In this document: positions 43,574 through 52,960 of the stretch, piece after piece
Layout: each line of letters starts with the position of its first letter
Numbering within the stretch: position 1 is the stretch's first letter
Assembly: GCA_028704385.1 (NCBI GenBank)
Contig: JAQVLA010000003.1
Coordinates: 62,001-126,000, forward strand
Direction: 5' to 3'
DNA length: 64,000 nt
From: Bacteroidales bacterium
Lineage (GTDB): Bacteria > Bacteroidota > Bacteroidia > Bacteroidales > F082
Translations under genes and position numbers: made by a program
The notes under the pieces: model-generated
Seen by the model: only the letters and a program-made list of their open reading frames with translations
Databases searched by the model: none
Told to the model about the DNA's origin: nothing

Positions 43574-44936
43574 GATGGGCTGCTTTTTTATGATCTCCTG
43601 ATGACTTTAAAACACTCTTTATCTCAGCAATTGCAATAACAGGGAACACCCTGATGAAGAGCAAAAACAAGGTAAAGAATAATCCGATCGTACCCACATA
43701 CAAGCCAACCTCAACCAGCGAAGGGCTATACATAACCCAACTTGAAGGCAGGAAGTCGCGGTGCAAAGAAGTTACAACAATTACAAAACGCTCGAACCAC
43801 ATGCCGATATTCACAAAAATAGAAATGATGAAAGTGGCCACCAAACTGGTTCTGATTTTTTTGAACCAAAATAATTGGGGTGTTATTACATTACAGGTCA
43901 TCATAATCCAGTAAGCCCAGTCATAAGGCCCAAAAGCTCTGTTCATAAAGGCATACTGCTCATACTCAACACCGGAATACCAGGCCATAAAAAACTCTGT
44001 GATATATGCAATCCCCACAATAGAACCCGTGAGAATTATTACCTTATTCATTGATTCGATATGCGTTACGGTAATATACTCCTCCAGATTAAGTGCCTTT
44101 CGGGCTACAATTAACAAAGTGAGTACCATTGCAAAGCCTGAGAAAACCGCCCCTGAAACAAAATAAGGCGGGAAAATCGTCGTATGCCATCCTGGAATAA
44201 CAGAAGTTGCAAAGTCGAAACTAACGATGGTATGCACTGAAAGTACCAGTGGTGCTGCCAGGCCAGCCAAGATTAAACTCACTGTTTCGTGGCGCGACCA
44301 GTGTCTTGCTGATCCTGTCCAGCCAAAGCTTAAAAAACCATAGATTGCTTTGCGGATTTTCGTCTTTGCCTTGTCGCGAACGGTTCCCAGGTCAGGGATC
44401 AGACCTACATACCAAAATATAAGTGAAACAGCAAAATAAGTCGAGATAGCAAACACGTCCCACAGCAATGGCGAGTTAAAGTTTACCCACAAAGCCCTGG
44501 TATTCGGATACGGGAAAATAAAGAATCCCAGCAGGAGGCGTCCCATATGAATCAACGGGAAAAAGCCTGCACAGGCAATGGCAATAAGCGTCATGGCTTC
44601 GGCTGATCGGTTGATGCTGGTACGCCATTTCTGACGGAAGAGCAACAAGATAGCTGAGATAAAAGTACCGGCATGGCCAATACCAACCCACCAGACAAAG
44701 TTGGTAATACCCCAACCCCATCCAACGGTTTTGTTTAAGCCCCAGGTACCGATGCCATAGTAAATGGTTTGATAGGTGGCCCAGGCACCAAATAGCGCTG
44801 CAATGCCAGCCAAAGTGATACCCATATACCAATATTTGGAAGGCTTCCCTGCCATTGGAGCCAGGATTTCTTTGGTTACCTGGCCGTAGTTCTTCTCACC
44901 TCTGATGAGTGGTTCTCTGATCGGAGATACGTACAT
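43566..44936 (-). CDS. actC: Alternative complex III quinol-binding membrane subunit ActC (NrfD/PsrC family)
   Basis: This 456-residue protein has ten predicted helices and the NrfD/PsrC fold. Family signatures are [40 protein letters not shown] and [20 protein letters not shown]. It is the likely site of menaquinol oxidation, passing electrons to the ActB iron-sulfur clusters. It lies between actB and actD on one transcript. Confidence 0.95.
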   Translation of the reverse strand: MYVSPIREPLIRGEKNYGQVTKEILAPMAGKPSKYWYMGITLAGIAALFGAWATYQTIYYGIGTWGLNKTVGWGWGITNFVWWVGIGHAGTFISAILLLFRQKWRTSINRSAEAMTLIAIACAGFFPLIHMGRLLLGFFIFPYPNTRALWVNFNSPLLWDVFAISTYFAVSLIFWYVGLIPDLGTVRDKAKTKIRKAIYGFLSFGWTGSARHWSRHETVSLILAGLAAPLVLSVHTIVSFDFATSVIPGWHTTIFPPYFVSGAVFSGFAMVLTLLIVARKALNLEEYITVTHIESMNKVIILTGSIVGIAYITEFFMAWYSGVEYEQYAFMNRAFGPYDWAYWIMMTCNVITPQLFWFKKIRTSLVATFIISIFVNIGMWFERFVIVVTSLHRDFLPSSWVMYSPSLVEVGLYVGTIGLFFTLFLLFIRVFPVIAIAEIKSVLKSSGDHKKAAHHE

Positions 44937-44952
44937 TCCTGTAAGATTTTAG

Positions 44953-47925
44953 TTATACGGTTGTGTTCTTTACTTTGGTCAAATAACCTACCGAAGGCAA
45001 CGTATGCAGCTCTTCGAGCAGGTGATAATTACGCTCATCTTTATAATATTTGGCGATCTTACTGTCTTTGTCGTTCAAATTGCCAAATACGATTGCTTCG
45101 GAAGGACAAGCCTGTGCACAGGCAGGAACAACATCGCCATCGCGTAGTTGTCTGTTCTCTGTTTTGGCTTCCAGCTTTTTCTCCTGTATGCGCTGTACGC
45201 AGAAAGAGCATTTTTCAATTACTCCTTTTGCTCTGATTGTTACATCCGGGTTTAATACCAACCGCCTTAAATCTGTCGTCATCTCAGCCGGATCCATTTC
45301 ATTGCCTTTCAATGCATCAGATCCGTTGTAATCATAAAAATTGAAACGACGTACTTTATAAGGACAGTTATTATTGCAATAACGGGTTCCGATACAGCGG
45401 TTGTAGGCCATTTGGTTCAGGCCTTCGTTACTATGCGTGGTAGCGGCAACCGGACAAACATTTTCGCAGGGAGCATTATCGCAATGCTGGCAGGTGACAG
45501 GCTGACGTACTACTGTGGGGTCGTGCTCATCACCTTTGTAATAGCGATCGATTCTGATCCAGTGCATCTCCCTGGCCATCAAAACCTGCTCTTTGCCTAC
45601 TACCGGTACATTGTTTTCAGCCGAACAGGCTACTACACAGGCATTACATCCTGTGCAGCTATTCAAATCAACAGCCATTCCCCAATGGAATCCGTCGTAC
45701 TGGTGTTTTGGATAGAGGGTTTTAAGGTGTTTCTTGATTTCTTCCCTTATCTCGTTTCCTGAGATTGGGTTTTGCTTGTATTCTTCCAGTGTGGTTTCCC
45801 TGACAATAGCACGTCCTTCCATCGAATGATGGGTTTGTGTGCGTGCCACTTCGTAAGTTCCACCTAATTTTTCGAGGTTAACATCAGGACGCACATATTG
45901 CATATGACCATTGGCAAAACTGATCTGCGAAAAAGCATTTTTTCCAACACCAGTTGCCGGGACACCAGCTTTTTCGCGGCCATAACCCAATGCAACTGAA
46001 AGAGTTTTGTATTCTTGTCCGGGCTGTATCAAAATCGGTAATTCACCAATATTACCAACATTCACTGTATCAAATTCTTTTAAGCCTAATTCGCTGGCAA
46101 GCTTTGGCGAAACGGATACATAATTATCCCAGCAAGCCTTGCTCACTGGATCGGGTAGCTCTTGCAGCCAGGGATTATTGGCATGTTTACCGGTACCAAC
46201 GGCTACATTGGCATATACTACCAGTGCCAATTGATCCGCATTACCGGATTTGGCATTTTGCTGTGCCTGTAAGGCTGCATTGCTATCAAAGCTTAGAACC
46301 TCAGTTTCTTTCTGTCCGGATTCAAAAATGCCATCATGCAATTTACTGTTCCAGAAACCAGTGAAAGTAAGATTATCACCTTGGGCGAACAGATTGCTTT
46401 CCCAATATTGTTTGATATAACTTCTGAAATCTAAATTGATGCCCATCCACACCAGGAAGCTTTGCTGCGCCTGACGTGTATTGAAAATGGGACGAATAGC
46501 AGGCTGAGCAAGCGAATAATATCCTGTTTTGATTTCTGCATCGTTCCAGCTTTCCAGAAAATGATGATCAGGACAGATAAAGTCAGCCAACGGAGCTGTT
46601 TCTTCTTCCACAACCGGCATAGCTACTTTAAGACCAACCTTTGCCAGTCCACTCACAAACTTATCCTTTTCGGGATAATCATAAGCCGGATTTACATCAT
46701 ACAGGAATACGGCATCAATTTTACCAGCATTCATATCAGCCACCAGTTGCTGTACCTTTTCATCATCCGCCTGACGGATATTCAGCTGTACACTGGTGTC
46801 GATCGTATTGCCATAACTTTGCAGCACCTGATTGATTCCATTGATCATCAGTTGTGTTTCGGCATCGTTGGTGCCCGCTACCACCAAAGCTTTACCCTTT
46901 TTGTTGTATAGTTCCTTGGCGATGGCTTTAACATCAACAGGACTCTCGATCTGTTTAGTGCCAGACTCTCCGGCCAGCTTTTGCAACTCATAATAAAGGG
47001 CGGCCACAGTTTGCTTTTCCTGGGCCGGATGCAGCTGAATACGCTTATCGGCATTCGATCCGGTGACTGACATAGCACCTTCGAGGTGGATATGGCGCGA
47101 CATTTCCTTTTCGCCACTGGTCAGTTTACGATTCTTACTGTATTGTCTGGTAAACTCAACAGGTGTGAGCCAGCTTCCCAGGAAATCAGCATCGAAGCTT
47201 ACGATCACATCTGCTTTATCAAAATGATAAGCCGGCAAAAAGGCCTTGCCAAAGCTGAGCTTGTTAGCGTGACGCATTGCCGAAGCCGACAACACATCAT
47301 AAGTGATATGCTCGCCGGGATATTGTGTCAGAAAATCGTTGATTACAGCATTAGTTGAAGGGCTGATAATGGTACCGGAAAGCACAACTACTTTTCCACC
47401 TTTTGCTTTAATGGCATTCAGCTGGCTTATAATTGTTTGGTCAACTTCCTCCCAGCTTGAAGCAGTACCACCAGCTTGTGGCTGACGATAGCGGGAATTA
47501 TCGTAAAGCCCCAAAACAGCAGCTTGTGTGCGGGCATTGGTACCGCCCTGCGTTAAGGATGAGGCTTTGTTACCTTCAATTTTTATTGGCCGGCCATCGC
47601 GTACTTTAACAACCACCGGACAGTAGTCGATGCCATCAAAAAAGGTGGAGGCATAATAACTGGCTTTGCCGGGCACAATTTCATCAGGTTGTATCAATAA
47701 CGGAATTGCCTTACGAACAGGTTGTTCGCAACTGCTGGCAATGGCTGCCGAGGCCACCGTAAAACCGAAAACCTTCAAAAAATCACGGCGCGAAGCGGTG
47801 GTTGATTTCTTGAGTTCCTGTTGCATCTCGAAGATAAACTGCCTGTCACCAAGTGGCTTGTTGTCAGTTTCGGGACGTACATCCAATTTGAGTTCTTCGA
47901 GGCTTCTAAAATATTTTTGTTCCAT
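44953..47925 (-). CDS. actB: Alternative complex III subunit ActB (molybdopterin-type fold with iron-sulfur domain)
   Basis: This 990-residue protein has a twin-arginine signal (SRRDFLKVFGF, 45-55) after a soluble leader. A molybdopterin-oxidoreductase-like domain follows; in this family it holds no molybdenum. The C-terminal ferredoxin domain has four cysteine sets, including CTGCNACVVACSAENNVP, CQHCDNAPCENVCPVAAT, CIGTRYCNNNCPYKVRRF and CSFCVQRI. These carry 4Fe-4S and 3Fe-4S clusters between ActC and ActA. It lies 26 bases after actA. Confidence 0.95.
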   Translation of the reverse strand: MEQKYFRSLEELKLDVRPETDNKPLGDRQFIFEMQQELKKSTTASRRDFLKVFGFTVASAAIASSCEQPVRKAIPLLIQPDEIVPGKASYYASTFFDGIDYCPVVVKVRDGRPIKIEGNKASSLTQGGTNARTQAAVLGLYDNSRYRQPQAGGTASSWEEVDQTIISQLNAIKAKGGKVVVLSGTIISPSTNAVINDFLTQYPGEHITYDVLSASAMRHANKLSFGKAFLPAYHFDKADVIVSFDADFLGSWLTPVEFTRQYSKNRKLTSGEKEMSRHIHLEGAMSVTGSNADKRIQLHPAQEKQTVAALYYELQKLAGESGTKQIESPVDVKAIAKELYNKKGKALVVAGTNDAETQLMINGINQVLQSYGNTIDTSVQLNIRQADDEKVQQLVADMNAGKIDAVFLYDVNPAYDYPEKDKFVSGLAKVGLKVAMPVVEEETAPLADFICPDHHFLESWNDAEIKTGYYSLAQPAIRPIFNTRQAQQSFLVWMGINLDFRSYIKQYWESNLFAQGDNLTFTGFWNSKLHDGIFESGQKETEVLSFDSNAALQAQQNAKSGNADQLALVVYANVAVGTGKHANNPWLQELPDPVSKACWDNYVSVSPKLASELGLKEFDTVNVGNIGELPILIQPGQEYKTLSVALGYGREKAGVPATGVGKNAFSQISFANGHMQYVRPDVNLEKLGGTYEVARTQTHHSMEGRAIVRETTLEEYKQNPISGNEIREEIKKHLKTLYPKHQYDGFHWGMAVDLNSCTGCNACVVACSAENNVPVVGKEQVLMAREMHWIRIDRYYKGDEHDPTVVRQPVTCQHCDNAPCENVCPVAATTHSNEGLNQMAYNRCIGTRYCNNNCPYKVRRFNFYDYNGSDALKGNEMDPAEMTTDLRRLVLNPDVTIRAKGVIEKCSFCVQRIQEKKLEAKTENRQLRDGDVVPACAQACPSEAIVFGNLNDKDSKIAKYYKDERNYHLLEELHTLPSVGYLTKVKNTTV

Positions 47926-47951
47926 GTGGGATTTCTTTTCAGATTAATGAA

Positions 47952-49160
47952 TTAATAATGGCATTTCATACAGTCGCTGCCACCGAGCATATCGGCAGTA
48001 ACTTTTTTAACTTCACCATTTTTGAACTGTTCATGCATTAATTCATAGGACTTGAAGAATTCATTATTTGCAAATTGCACTTCAGTAGTACGATGACAAT
48101 CCAAACACCAACCCATACTAAGATCCTGAACCTGCATCACGACATCCATTTTTTCAACCTCACCATGACATTCGGCACAATCCAATTTGCCTGAATTAAC
48201 GTGCTGGGAATGATTAAAATACACATGATCGGGCAGGTTGTGAACGCGTACCCACTCAACCGGACGACCCGAGTTCCAGGCATCATGAATCTTAGCGATT
48301 TCGGTTGTTCCGGTAACTTTTCCTTCGCGCACCTGGTTGTGGCAGTTCATACAAACATTGGTGGAGGGAATTCCGGCACTTTTACTGTCTTCGGCTGATG
48401 AGTGACAATACAAACAATCGATCTTGTTTTGTGTGGCATGTATCTCATGCGAAAACCAGATAGGCTGCTCAGGTTGATAATACTGCTGACGACCCAGGGC
48501 AGTAGCCTCCTTGTAAACCACCTCACCGATGATTACCAAAGCGATCAACACAACAGTTTTATGAACAAAAGTGGCTTTGATTACTTTCGTTACAAAGAGG
48601 TCGATGATGGTGATCAGGAAAATTATCAGTGTGATGATAAAGGTAGTACCAAAATTACGATTGGCATCCCGCTCAAGTTCAGCCAGTTTAAGTTCTTTTT
48701 CTCTTAGCTCGGCGGCTCTTGCCACATCGGCTTCAGCACCTTTGTCGGCTTCGGCTTCCATCTGGGCCAGGTATTCATCAGCTACCTGTCCTCCGTTTTC
48801 GATCAAGGCCAGAATATCAATGATTTGCTCATCCGACAAGTTATGTGGGGGCATGGGAATTTTTTTGTACTTCTCGAATAAGGCCACCGCATATTCGTCA
48901 CCGGAAGCAATAACTTCCTGACTGTTGCGAATAAAGCTAATCAGCCAGGCGGTATCCCTTCGTTGCGTGATACCAGCCAGATTTGGTCCAAGTAATTCAG
49001 CTCCGTCGAGGTTGTGACAGGCCTTACATTGTTGAAAGTTCTTTAAAGCTTCGGGTGTCTGCGCTTTCGCAAAGTTGAAAGGCAGTAAAAGCAATCCCAA
49101 CAAGCCCAGAACCATCATTTTTTGTAGGTTACCCTGCAAGGTAATGATTGAGTGCGTCAT
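47952..49160 (-). CDS. actA: Alternative complex III multihaem subunit ActA (six haem c motifs)
   Basis: This 402-residue protein has a signal-like N-terminus (MMVLGLLGLLLLPFNFAKAQ) and then an extra monohaem cytochrome c domain with CKACH (45-49) and Met103. A charged alpha-helical stretch (about 125-168) and two hydrophobic segments (about 172-190 and 200-214) follow. The pentahaem part has CLYCH, CMNCH, CAECH, CLDCH and CMKCH between residues 249 and 401. The classic description of ActA is pentahaem, so this has one haem motif more. ATG 49160 is chosen over TTG 49223. It is the first gene of the act operon, with a promoter element at 49247-49254. Confidence 0.92.
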   Translation of the reverse strand: MTHSIITLQGNLQKMMVLGLLGLLLLPFNFAKAQTPEALKNFQQCKACHNLDGAELLGPNLAGITQRRDTAWLISFIRNSQEVIASGDEYAVALFEKYKKIPMPPHNLSDEQIIDILALIENGGQVADEYLAQMEAEADKGAEADVARAAELREKELKLAELERDANRNFGTTFIITLIIFLITIIDLFVTKVIKATFVHKTVVLIALVIIGEVVYKEATALGRQQYYQPEQPIWFSHEIHATQNKIDCLYCHSSAEDSKSAGIPSTNVCMNCHNQVREGKVTGTTEIAKIHDAWNSGRPVEWVRVHNLPDHVYFNHSQHVNSGKLDCAECHGEVEKMDVVMQVQDLSMGWCLDCHRTTEVQFANNEFFKSYELMHEQFKNGEVKKVTADMLGGSDCMKCHY

Positions 49161-49246
49161 AATAGATTTCCTGATGGTTGAAGAATCAAAACGGTTACTT
49201 ATGTTGTAATTTTGGCCGCGCAAAATGCTTGCGCCGTATTGCCGGA

Positions 49247-49254
49247 CAAAAATA
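49247..49254 (-). promoter_or_regulatory. -7 promoter element TATTTTTG of the act operon
   Basis: TATTTTTG on the minus strand matches TAnnTTTG and ends 86 bases before the actA ATG, giving a leader of about 80 bases. Confidence 0.5.
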
Positions 49255-49270
49255 TTAAAAAATTGTATTG

Positions 49271-49297
49271 GGCAAGGAATTTTAGTATTTCCTTACC
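49271..49297 (-). terminator. Possible terminator hairpin after the nos cluster
   Basis: GGCAAGGAA and TTCCTTACC pair with one mismatch around an 9-base loop, in the gap between the YceI gene and the actA promoter. A T-run lies about ten bases farther on the minus strand, so the fit to an intrinsic terminator is only partial. Confidence 0.4.
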
Positions 49298-49366
49298 AAA
49301 ATAGTTAAGTTTTTATGTCATTTGTTTCATTTTTGTATTAATCACTTCTTATTCAATGCTGTCAAC

Positions 49367-49999
49367 TTAATCAAATCTTTCCTCCTTTTCATCAATCTGA
49401 TTTGCGATCAAGTTAATCTGTATATAAATGGTATCGCTTACGATATAAGATTGGTCGCCTGTGCTGTGATTCTTCGACATGGCAAAAATCCCCCAATCGG
49501 TCCTGTCGAGGGTAATGCTGTCAGTTTTAGCTTCCAGCATGTTTTCGTCAACTCTTAGAAATGTCTGAAACTGAATACATGCCGGAATGTTTCGCAAGGT
49601 GAGGTCGCCTCTCAATAGCAAACTGTCTTGAGCGATTTTTTCGGAGCAACACAAATTAAAATAGCTTAATGGAAATTTAGCTGCATGTAAAAGCTCACGC
49701 GATTTGATGGTATTCTCCAATACTGCCCGCATCAAATCATAGTCGATATCCGTATTTTTTATGCTATCCATCTCTATCGCAAAACTCGCCTCTACCATTT
49801 CTTCCTCAGAAAATCCCAAAGTACCAGACTTAAATTTTGTTGTTCCCCGGTGATTATCGGCCCTCCAATTCAGGATACTTTTGCCAACATCCAGCTTATA
49901 AATAATGGTGTCAGCCTTTGATTGGGCAAAACTATCCATTGAAAGGTTAAAACCTATGAGCGTCAGAAGAAAAGATATTTTAAGTTTCAATTTCCTCAT
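49367..49999 (-). CDS. YceI family protein
   Basis: This 210-residue protein has a signal peptide (about 1-25, ending SFAQ) and a YceI-type lipocalin-like beta-barrel. Visible blocks are YKLDVGKSILNWRADNHRGT, SGTLGFSEEEMVEASFAIEM and LRGDLTLRNIPACIQFQTFL, followed by TLDRTDWGIF. YceI proteins bind isoprenoid lipids such as polyprenols or quinones in the periplasm. It is the last gene of the nos transcript and overlaps the stop/start junction with the pentapeptide gene by one base. A role with quinones in N2O respiration would be inference. Confidence 0.82.
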   Translation of the reverse strand: MRKLKLKISFLLTLIGFNLSMDSFAQSKADTIIYKLDVGKSILNWRADNHRGTTKFKSGTLGFSEEEMVEASFAIEMDSIKNTDIDYDLMRAVLENTIKSRELLHAAKFPLSYFNLCCSEKIAQDSLLLRGDLTLRNIPACIQFQTFLRVDENMLEAKTDSITLDRTDWGIFAMSKNHSTGDQSYIVSDTIYIQINLIANQIDEKEERFD

Positions 50000-50922
50000 T
50001 AATAATCATTTACGCTAAAAACAACTCCGGTTGCTTTACCATTTTCATCCATAAAAGGAATCAATTCATCCGGAATATTAATGGCTCCTGTGAAATCGGT
50101 ATCTACCAGTTCGGCAGCAAAAAAGCTTGCTCCTTTCAGGTCGGCTCCCCTGAAACTGGCTTCCTGAAGATGAGCTCCCTTAAAACTTACACCATGAAGC
50201 CGGCCATGAACAAAGCTGCATTCTTCCAGTCCGGCACCCGTAAAATCAGAATAGCTGTAATCGGCCGAATCGAATCTTGAACCGGCAAAAACTGTGATGA
50301 TAAACTTAACTTTTATGGCTTTGCTGTTCGAAAAATCAGCATCTGTAAGTTCTGATTCCTTCATCAAAGCATTCGAAAAATCAGCATATCTGAACGAAGA
50401 ACGATGGCCTTTGACGCCAAACATATTAGAACCTCTGAAATCGGAAGAGTCCAGAACCGACTCATTCATGGAAGTGCGAAACAAGATGGCCTGAGCAAAA
50501 TTGCACCGTTTCATGGCAGCATTGTTAAAAGACGACCATCTGAGATCTGCCAATCGAAAATCACCCTTCGAAAAATCAGTCCGGTTAGCATTCGCTGTGC
50601 GAAAACTTACCCCTCTGAAATCACCAAATTGTACTGATCTGTCCTGCCACTGCACCCCATCGAGATTCATAAACCTGAAATCGTCATAATCCTGTGGAAC
50701 AGCTTCGATTCCTTTGCTGCGTATTTTTCCATCCGCAAGAATGACTTCTTCATTGATTAACTTAATCCGATATGCCTGATCGGTGGATGTGGGTAAGGGC
50801 AACAACTTTGATGTATCCGAAAGTTTTGGGAATAATTCTTTATGCACACTTTCAGCAGAATGACTACTGCATCCCGCAAATGCAAGTGAAAGGAAAAGCA
50901 TAAAAACAGCAATGTATTTCAT
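49999..50922 (-). CDS. Pentapeptide-repeat lipoprotein in the nos cluster
   Basis: This 307-residue protein has a lipobox at Cys18 (AFAGCSS) and about 30 tandem pentapeptide repeats from residue 80 to 285, for example FRLADLRWSSFNNAAMKRCN and FKGAHLQEASFRGADLKGAS. These fold as a right-handed quadrilateral beta-helix. It ends with a short domain INIPDELIPFMDENGKATGV. It would sit in the periplasm, anchored to a membrane. It starts immediately at the nosY stop (one-base overlap), so it belongs to the nos transcript, yet it is not among the classical nos genes. Function unknown. Confidence 0.85.
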   Translation of the reverse strand: MKYIAVFMLFLSLAFAGCSSHSAESVHKELFPKLSDTSKLLPLPTSTDQAYRIKLINEEVILADGKIRSKGIEAVPQDYDDFRFMNLDGVQWQDRSVQFGDFRGVSFRTANANRTDFSKGDFRLADLRWSSFNNAAMKRCNFAQAILFRTSMNESVLDSSDFRGSNMFGVKGHRSSFRYADFSNALMKESELTDADFSNSKAIKVKFIITVFAGSRFDSADYSYSDFTGAGLEECSFVHGRLHGVSFKGAHLQEASFRGADLKGASFFAAELVDTDFTGAINIPDELIPFMDENGKATGVVFSVNDY

Positions 50923-51806
50923 CAGATGATGTCCCTTGTTTTGAAAAAGTAATTGCCAAACCAGCCAAACAATGCCCCCAAAATAATCGGATAGGCAATG
51001 GCAAATATAATAAACCAGCCTCTGCTCACGGTATCAAGGATAAAATAAGAAGCAGCCCCCATCACTGTGAGCTCAGGATCGAAGAGCACCAGCACAGCTG
51101 TTCGAAAAACCTGGAGTGGATTGATCATTCCAAGGCCAATTACCGTTCCGGCATCCAGCCGCAATTTCAGCAACAATCCCATCAGGATCAAATCCAGAAA
51201 AGCAACCAGCAACAACCACAATATAAAAGCTGTGCTGATAGCCAGGTCTTGCGAATGTGATACAGCCGATATGAACATGCTGATTCCCAAAAAACAAAAA
51301 ATCATAGAGGCAAGCAAAGCACTATAGAGTGCAAACAAATCCCAGGGCACATCAAGCTTCGTAAAATTACCATAAACCGCAGCCCCGAGCAAAGCGATAA
51401 AAACCGGAATATAAGTCACCAAAAATTTAGCACTGAACTTGCCCCAGAAGTAGCCTGAAAATGAAACCGGAAGCGAAAGCATGTATTCCATCACATTCGA
51501 TTCGCGATCGCCCACAACGGATCTCACCGTGGTAATCAACACGTAGATGGGCAAAATTACCATGCTCACCTGCATAAAGGTTACCATCAGCCGGCTGAGG
51601 CCAACAAATCCGATAATCTGAGATTCTGTTATCCCTGTAGAAAACATCACAGCCACAAAGCCACCAAATAAAATGCTGTAGGTCCAAAACCATTTAGATC
51701 GCAGGTTTTGCCTTATATCTGCATTCATAATCTGGATGAGGCTGGAATGGGTAAAAAGTGTACGTTGCATAGTTTCCAGTTCTTGTAAGTTACCAAACCG
51801 ATTCAT
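50922..51806 (-). CDS. nosY: NosY-like ABC transporter permease
   Basis: This 294-residue permease has six predicted transmembrane helices and the ABC-2 fold. The phrase VGDRESNVMEYMLSLPVSFS is the typical cytoplasmic coupling region of NosY. With NosF it forms the transporter that, with NosD and NosL, is needed to assemble the CuZ centre of N2O reductase, supplying copper and sulfur. It overlaps nosL by four bases (ATGA). An internal Met at 51770 is a possible alternative start. Confidence 0.9.
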   Translation of the reverse strand: MNRFGNLQELETMQRTLFTHSSLIQIMNADIRQNLRSKWFWTYSILFGGFVAVMFSTGITESQIIGFVGLSRLMVTFMQVSMVILPIYVLITTVRSVVGDRESNVMEYMLSLPVSFSGYFWGKFSAKFLVTYIPVFIALLGAAVYGNFTKLDVPWDLFALYSALLASMIFCFLGISMFISAVSHSQDLAISTAFILWLLLVAFLDLILMGLLLKLRLDAGTVIGLGMINPLQVFRTAVLVLFDPELTVMGAASYFILDTVSRGWFIIFAIAYPIILGALFGWFGNYFFKTRDII

Positions 51807-52273
51807 TCGTGATGGAGCATTTTTTTCTTCTTCAGGAAGTCTTCGCGCATGCTAAGGCCGTCGCGAATACGCTGGGCCGTAGTTGTAAAATCAAAAGCTC
51901 CTTCCGAATATTCTTTATAGGCTGCATAACCATAGCCCATCGGAGTGTCGATACCATAAACATACCAGGCTTCTTCCACTCTGATCCAATCTCCTGAAGA
52001 TGCATCAGCGATATAGGATACCGCCTCATCGCCGCCAAATTTTTCCCAGTCAGGGCTGGCCATATATTCTATCAAACAGCCCAAATCGTCATACCAAACC
52101 ACCTCATTTCGCATATTGATGGACTGTGCCGAAAATTTAGCGTCAGCCAATCCCATCAGACAGGTGACGCAAATATCACGGTCAAAATTAATTTCGCGCG
52201 GGCTTTGGTCCACTTTTCTGACGCAAAACGTCATGGTAAGCAAAGCCAGAAATAATATTATCATTCGTTTCAT
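51803..52273 (-). CDS. nosL: Copper chaperone lipoprotein NosL
   Basis: This 156-residue lipoprotein has a lipobox at Cys17 (LTMTFC) and the NosL copper motif CVTCLM (Cys35, Cys38, Met40). The remainder follows the NosL pattern, including VVWYDDLGCLIEYMASPDW and TPMGYGYAAY. NosL delivers Cu(I) to NosD/NosFY for building CuZ and CuA of N2O reductase. It lies 4 bases after nosF and overlaps nosY. Confidence 0.93.
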   Translation of the reverse strand: MKRMIILFLALLTMTFCVRKVDQSPREINFDRDICVTCLMGLADAKFSAQSINMRNEVVWYDDLGCLIEYMASPDWEKFGGDEAVSYIADASSGDWIRVEEAWYVYGIDTPMGYGYAAYKEYSEGAFDFTTTAQRIRDGLSMREDFLKKKKMLHHE

Positions 52274-52277
52274 AACA

Positions 52278-52946
52278 TCAGGTATTAGTCAATGATTTAT
52301 CTAAAACAATTTTACCCAGATCCATTTCAATCACGCGATTTACAAGATCTTTGATCTCGTCCATCCGGTGACTGCTCAAAATCATCAGGGTATCTTTGCT
52401 GTAATTTTTAAGCAGTGCAAAAAGAATCTCACGGGCTTGTGGATCCAGGTTAGCCGAAGGCTCGTCGAGCAACAGGATTTTAACCTGCCTGCCAAGCGCA
52501 AAACTTATCAGCAGTTTTTGTTTCATACCACCCGACAGCTTATAGAATGGCTTATGTAAATTTTGATCGATTTCAAGTCCAAGCTTACTGCTGATATTTT
52601 TGAAAGCAGCGGCATCTGTTTTGGTAATGCGTTCAAAAAAATGAATTAACTCATTCACCGTCAGCTTAATTGGAGGCGGTGTTTGTGGTACAAAACCGAT
52701 CTGCTGCAAAATTTCTCTGCGATCCTTTCTGGGGTTGAGCCCAAAGACATCCAGCTTTCCTTCAAAGTTATATTGCCCTAATATACAGCGGATTAAAGTT
52801 GTTTTGCCAGCACCATTCTGTCCAATAAGTGCAATACGCTGATCAGACATTAAATCCACCGACAAGGCATCAATCACCAGTTGTTGCTTGAAGCTCTTGG
52901 AAAGCTTTTCGATTTTTACAAAAGTTTTATTTAGTTGTTGAGTCAT
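52278..52946 (-). CDS. nosF: ABC transporter ATP-binding protein NosF
   Basis: This 222-residue ATPase has Walker A GQNGAGKTT, Q-loop FVPQTPPPIK, signature LSGGMKQKLLISFAL and Walker B ILLLDEPSANLDP. It energises NosY in assembly of the CuZ site. ATG 52946 is chosen: the frame extends to 53027, but that part runs back into nosH and is Cys-rich nonsense by comparison. It lies 14 bases after the nosH stop. Confidence 0.92.
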   Translation of the reverse strand: MTQQLNKTFVKIEKLSKSFKQQLVIDALSVDLMSDQRIALIGQNGAGKTTLIRCILGQYNFEGKLDVFGLNPRKDRREILQQIGFVPQTPPPIKLTVNELIHFFERITKTDAAAFKNISSKLGLEIDQNLHKPFYKLSGGMKQKLLISFALGRQVKILLLDEPSANLDPQAREILFALLKNYSKDTLMILSSHRMDEIKDLVNRVIEMDLGKIVLDKSLTNT

Positions 52947-52960
52947 ATTTTGCTTTCTTT

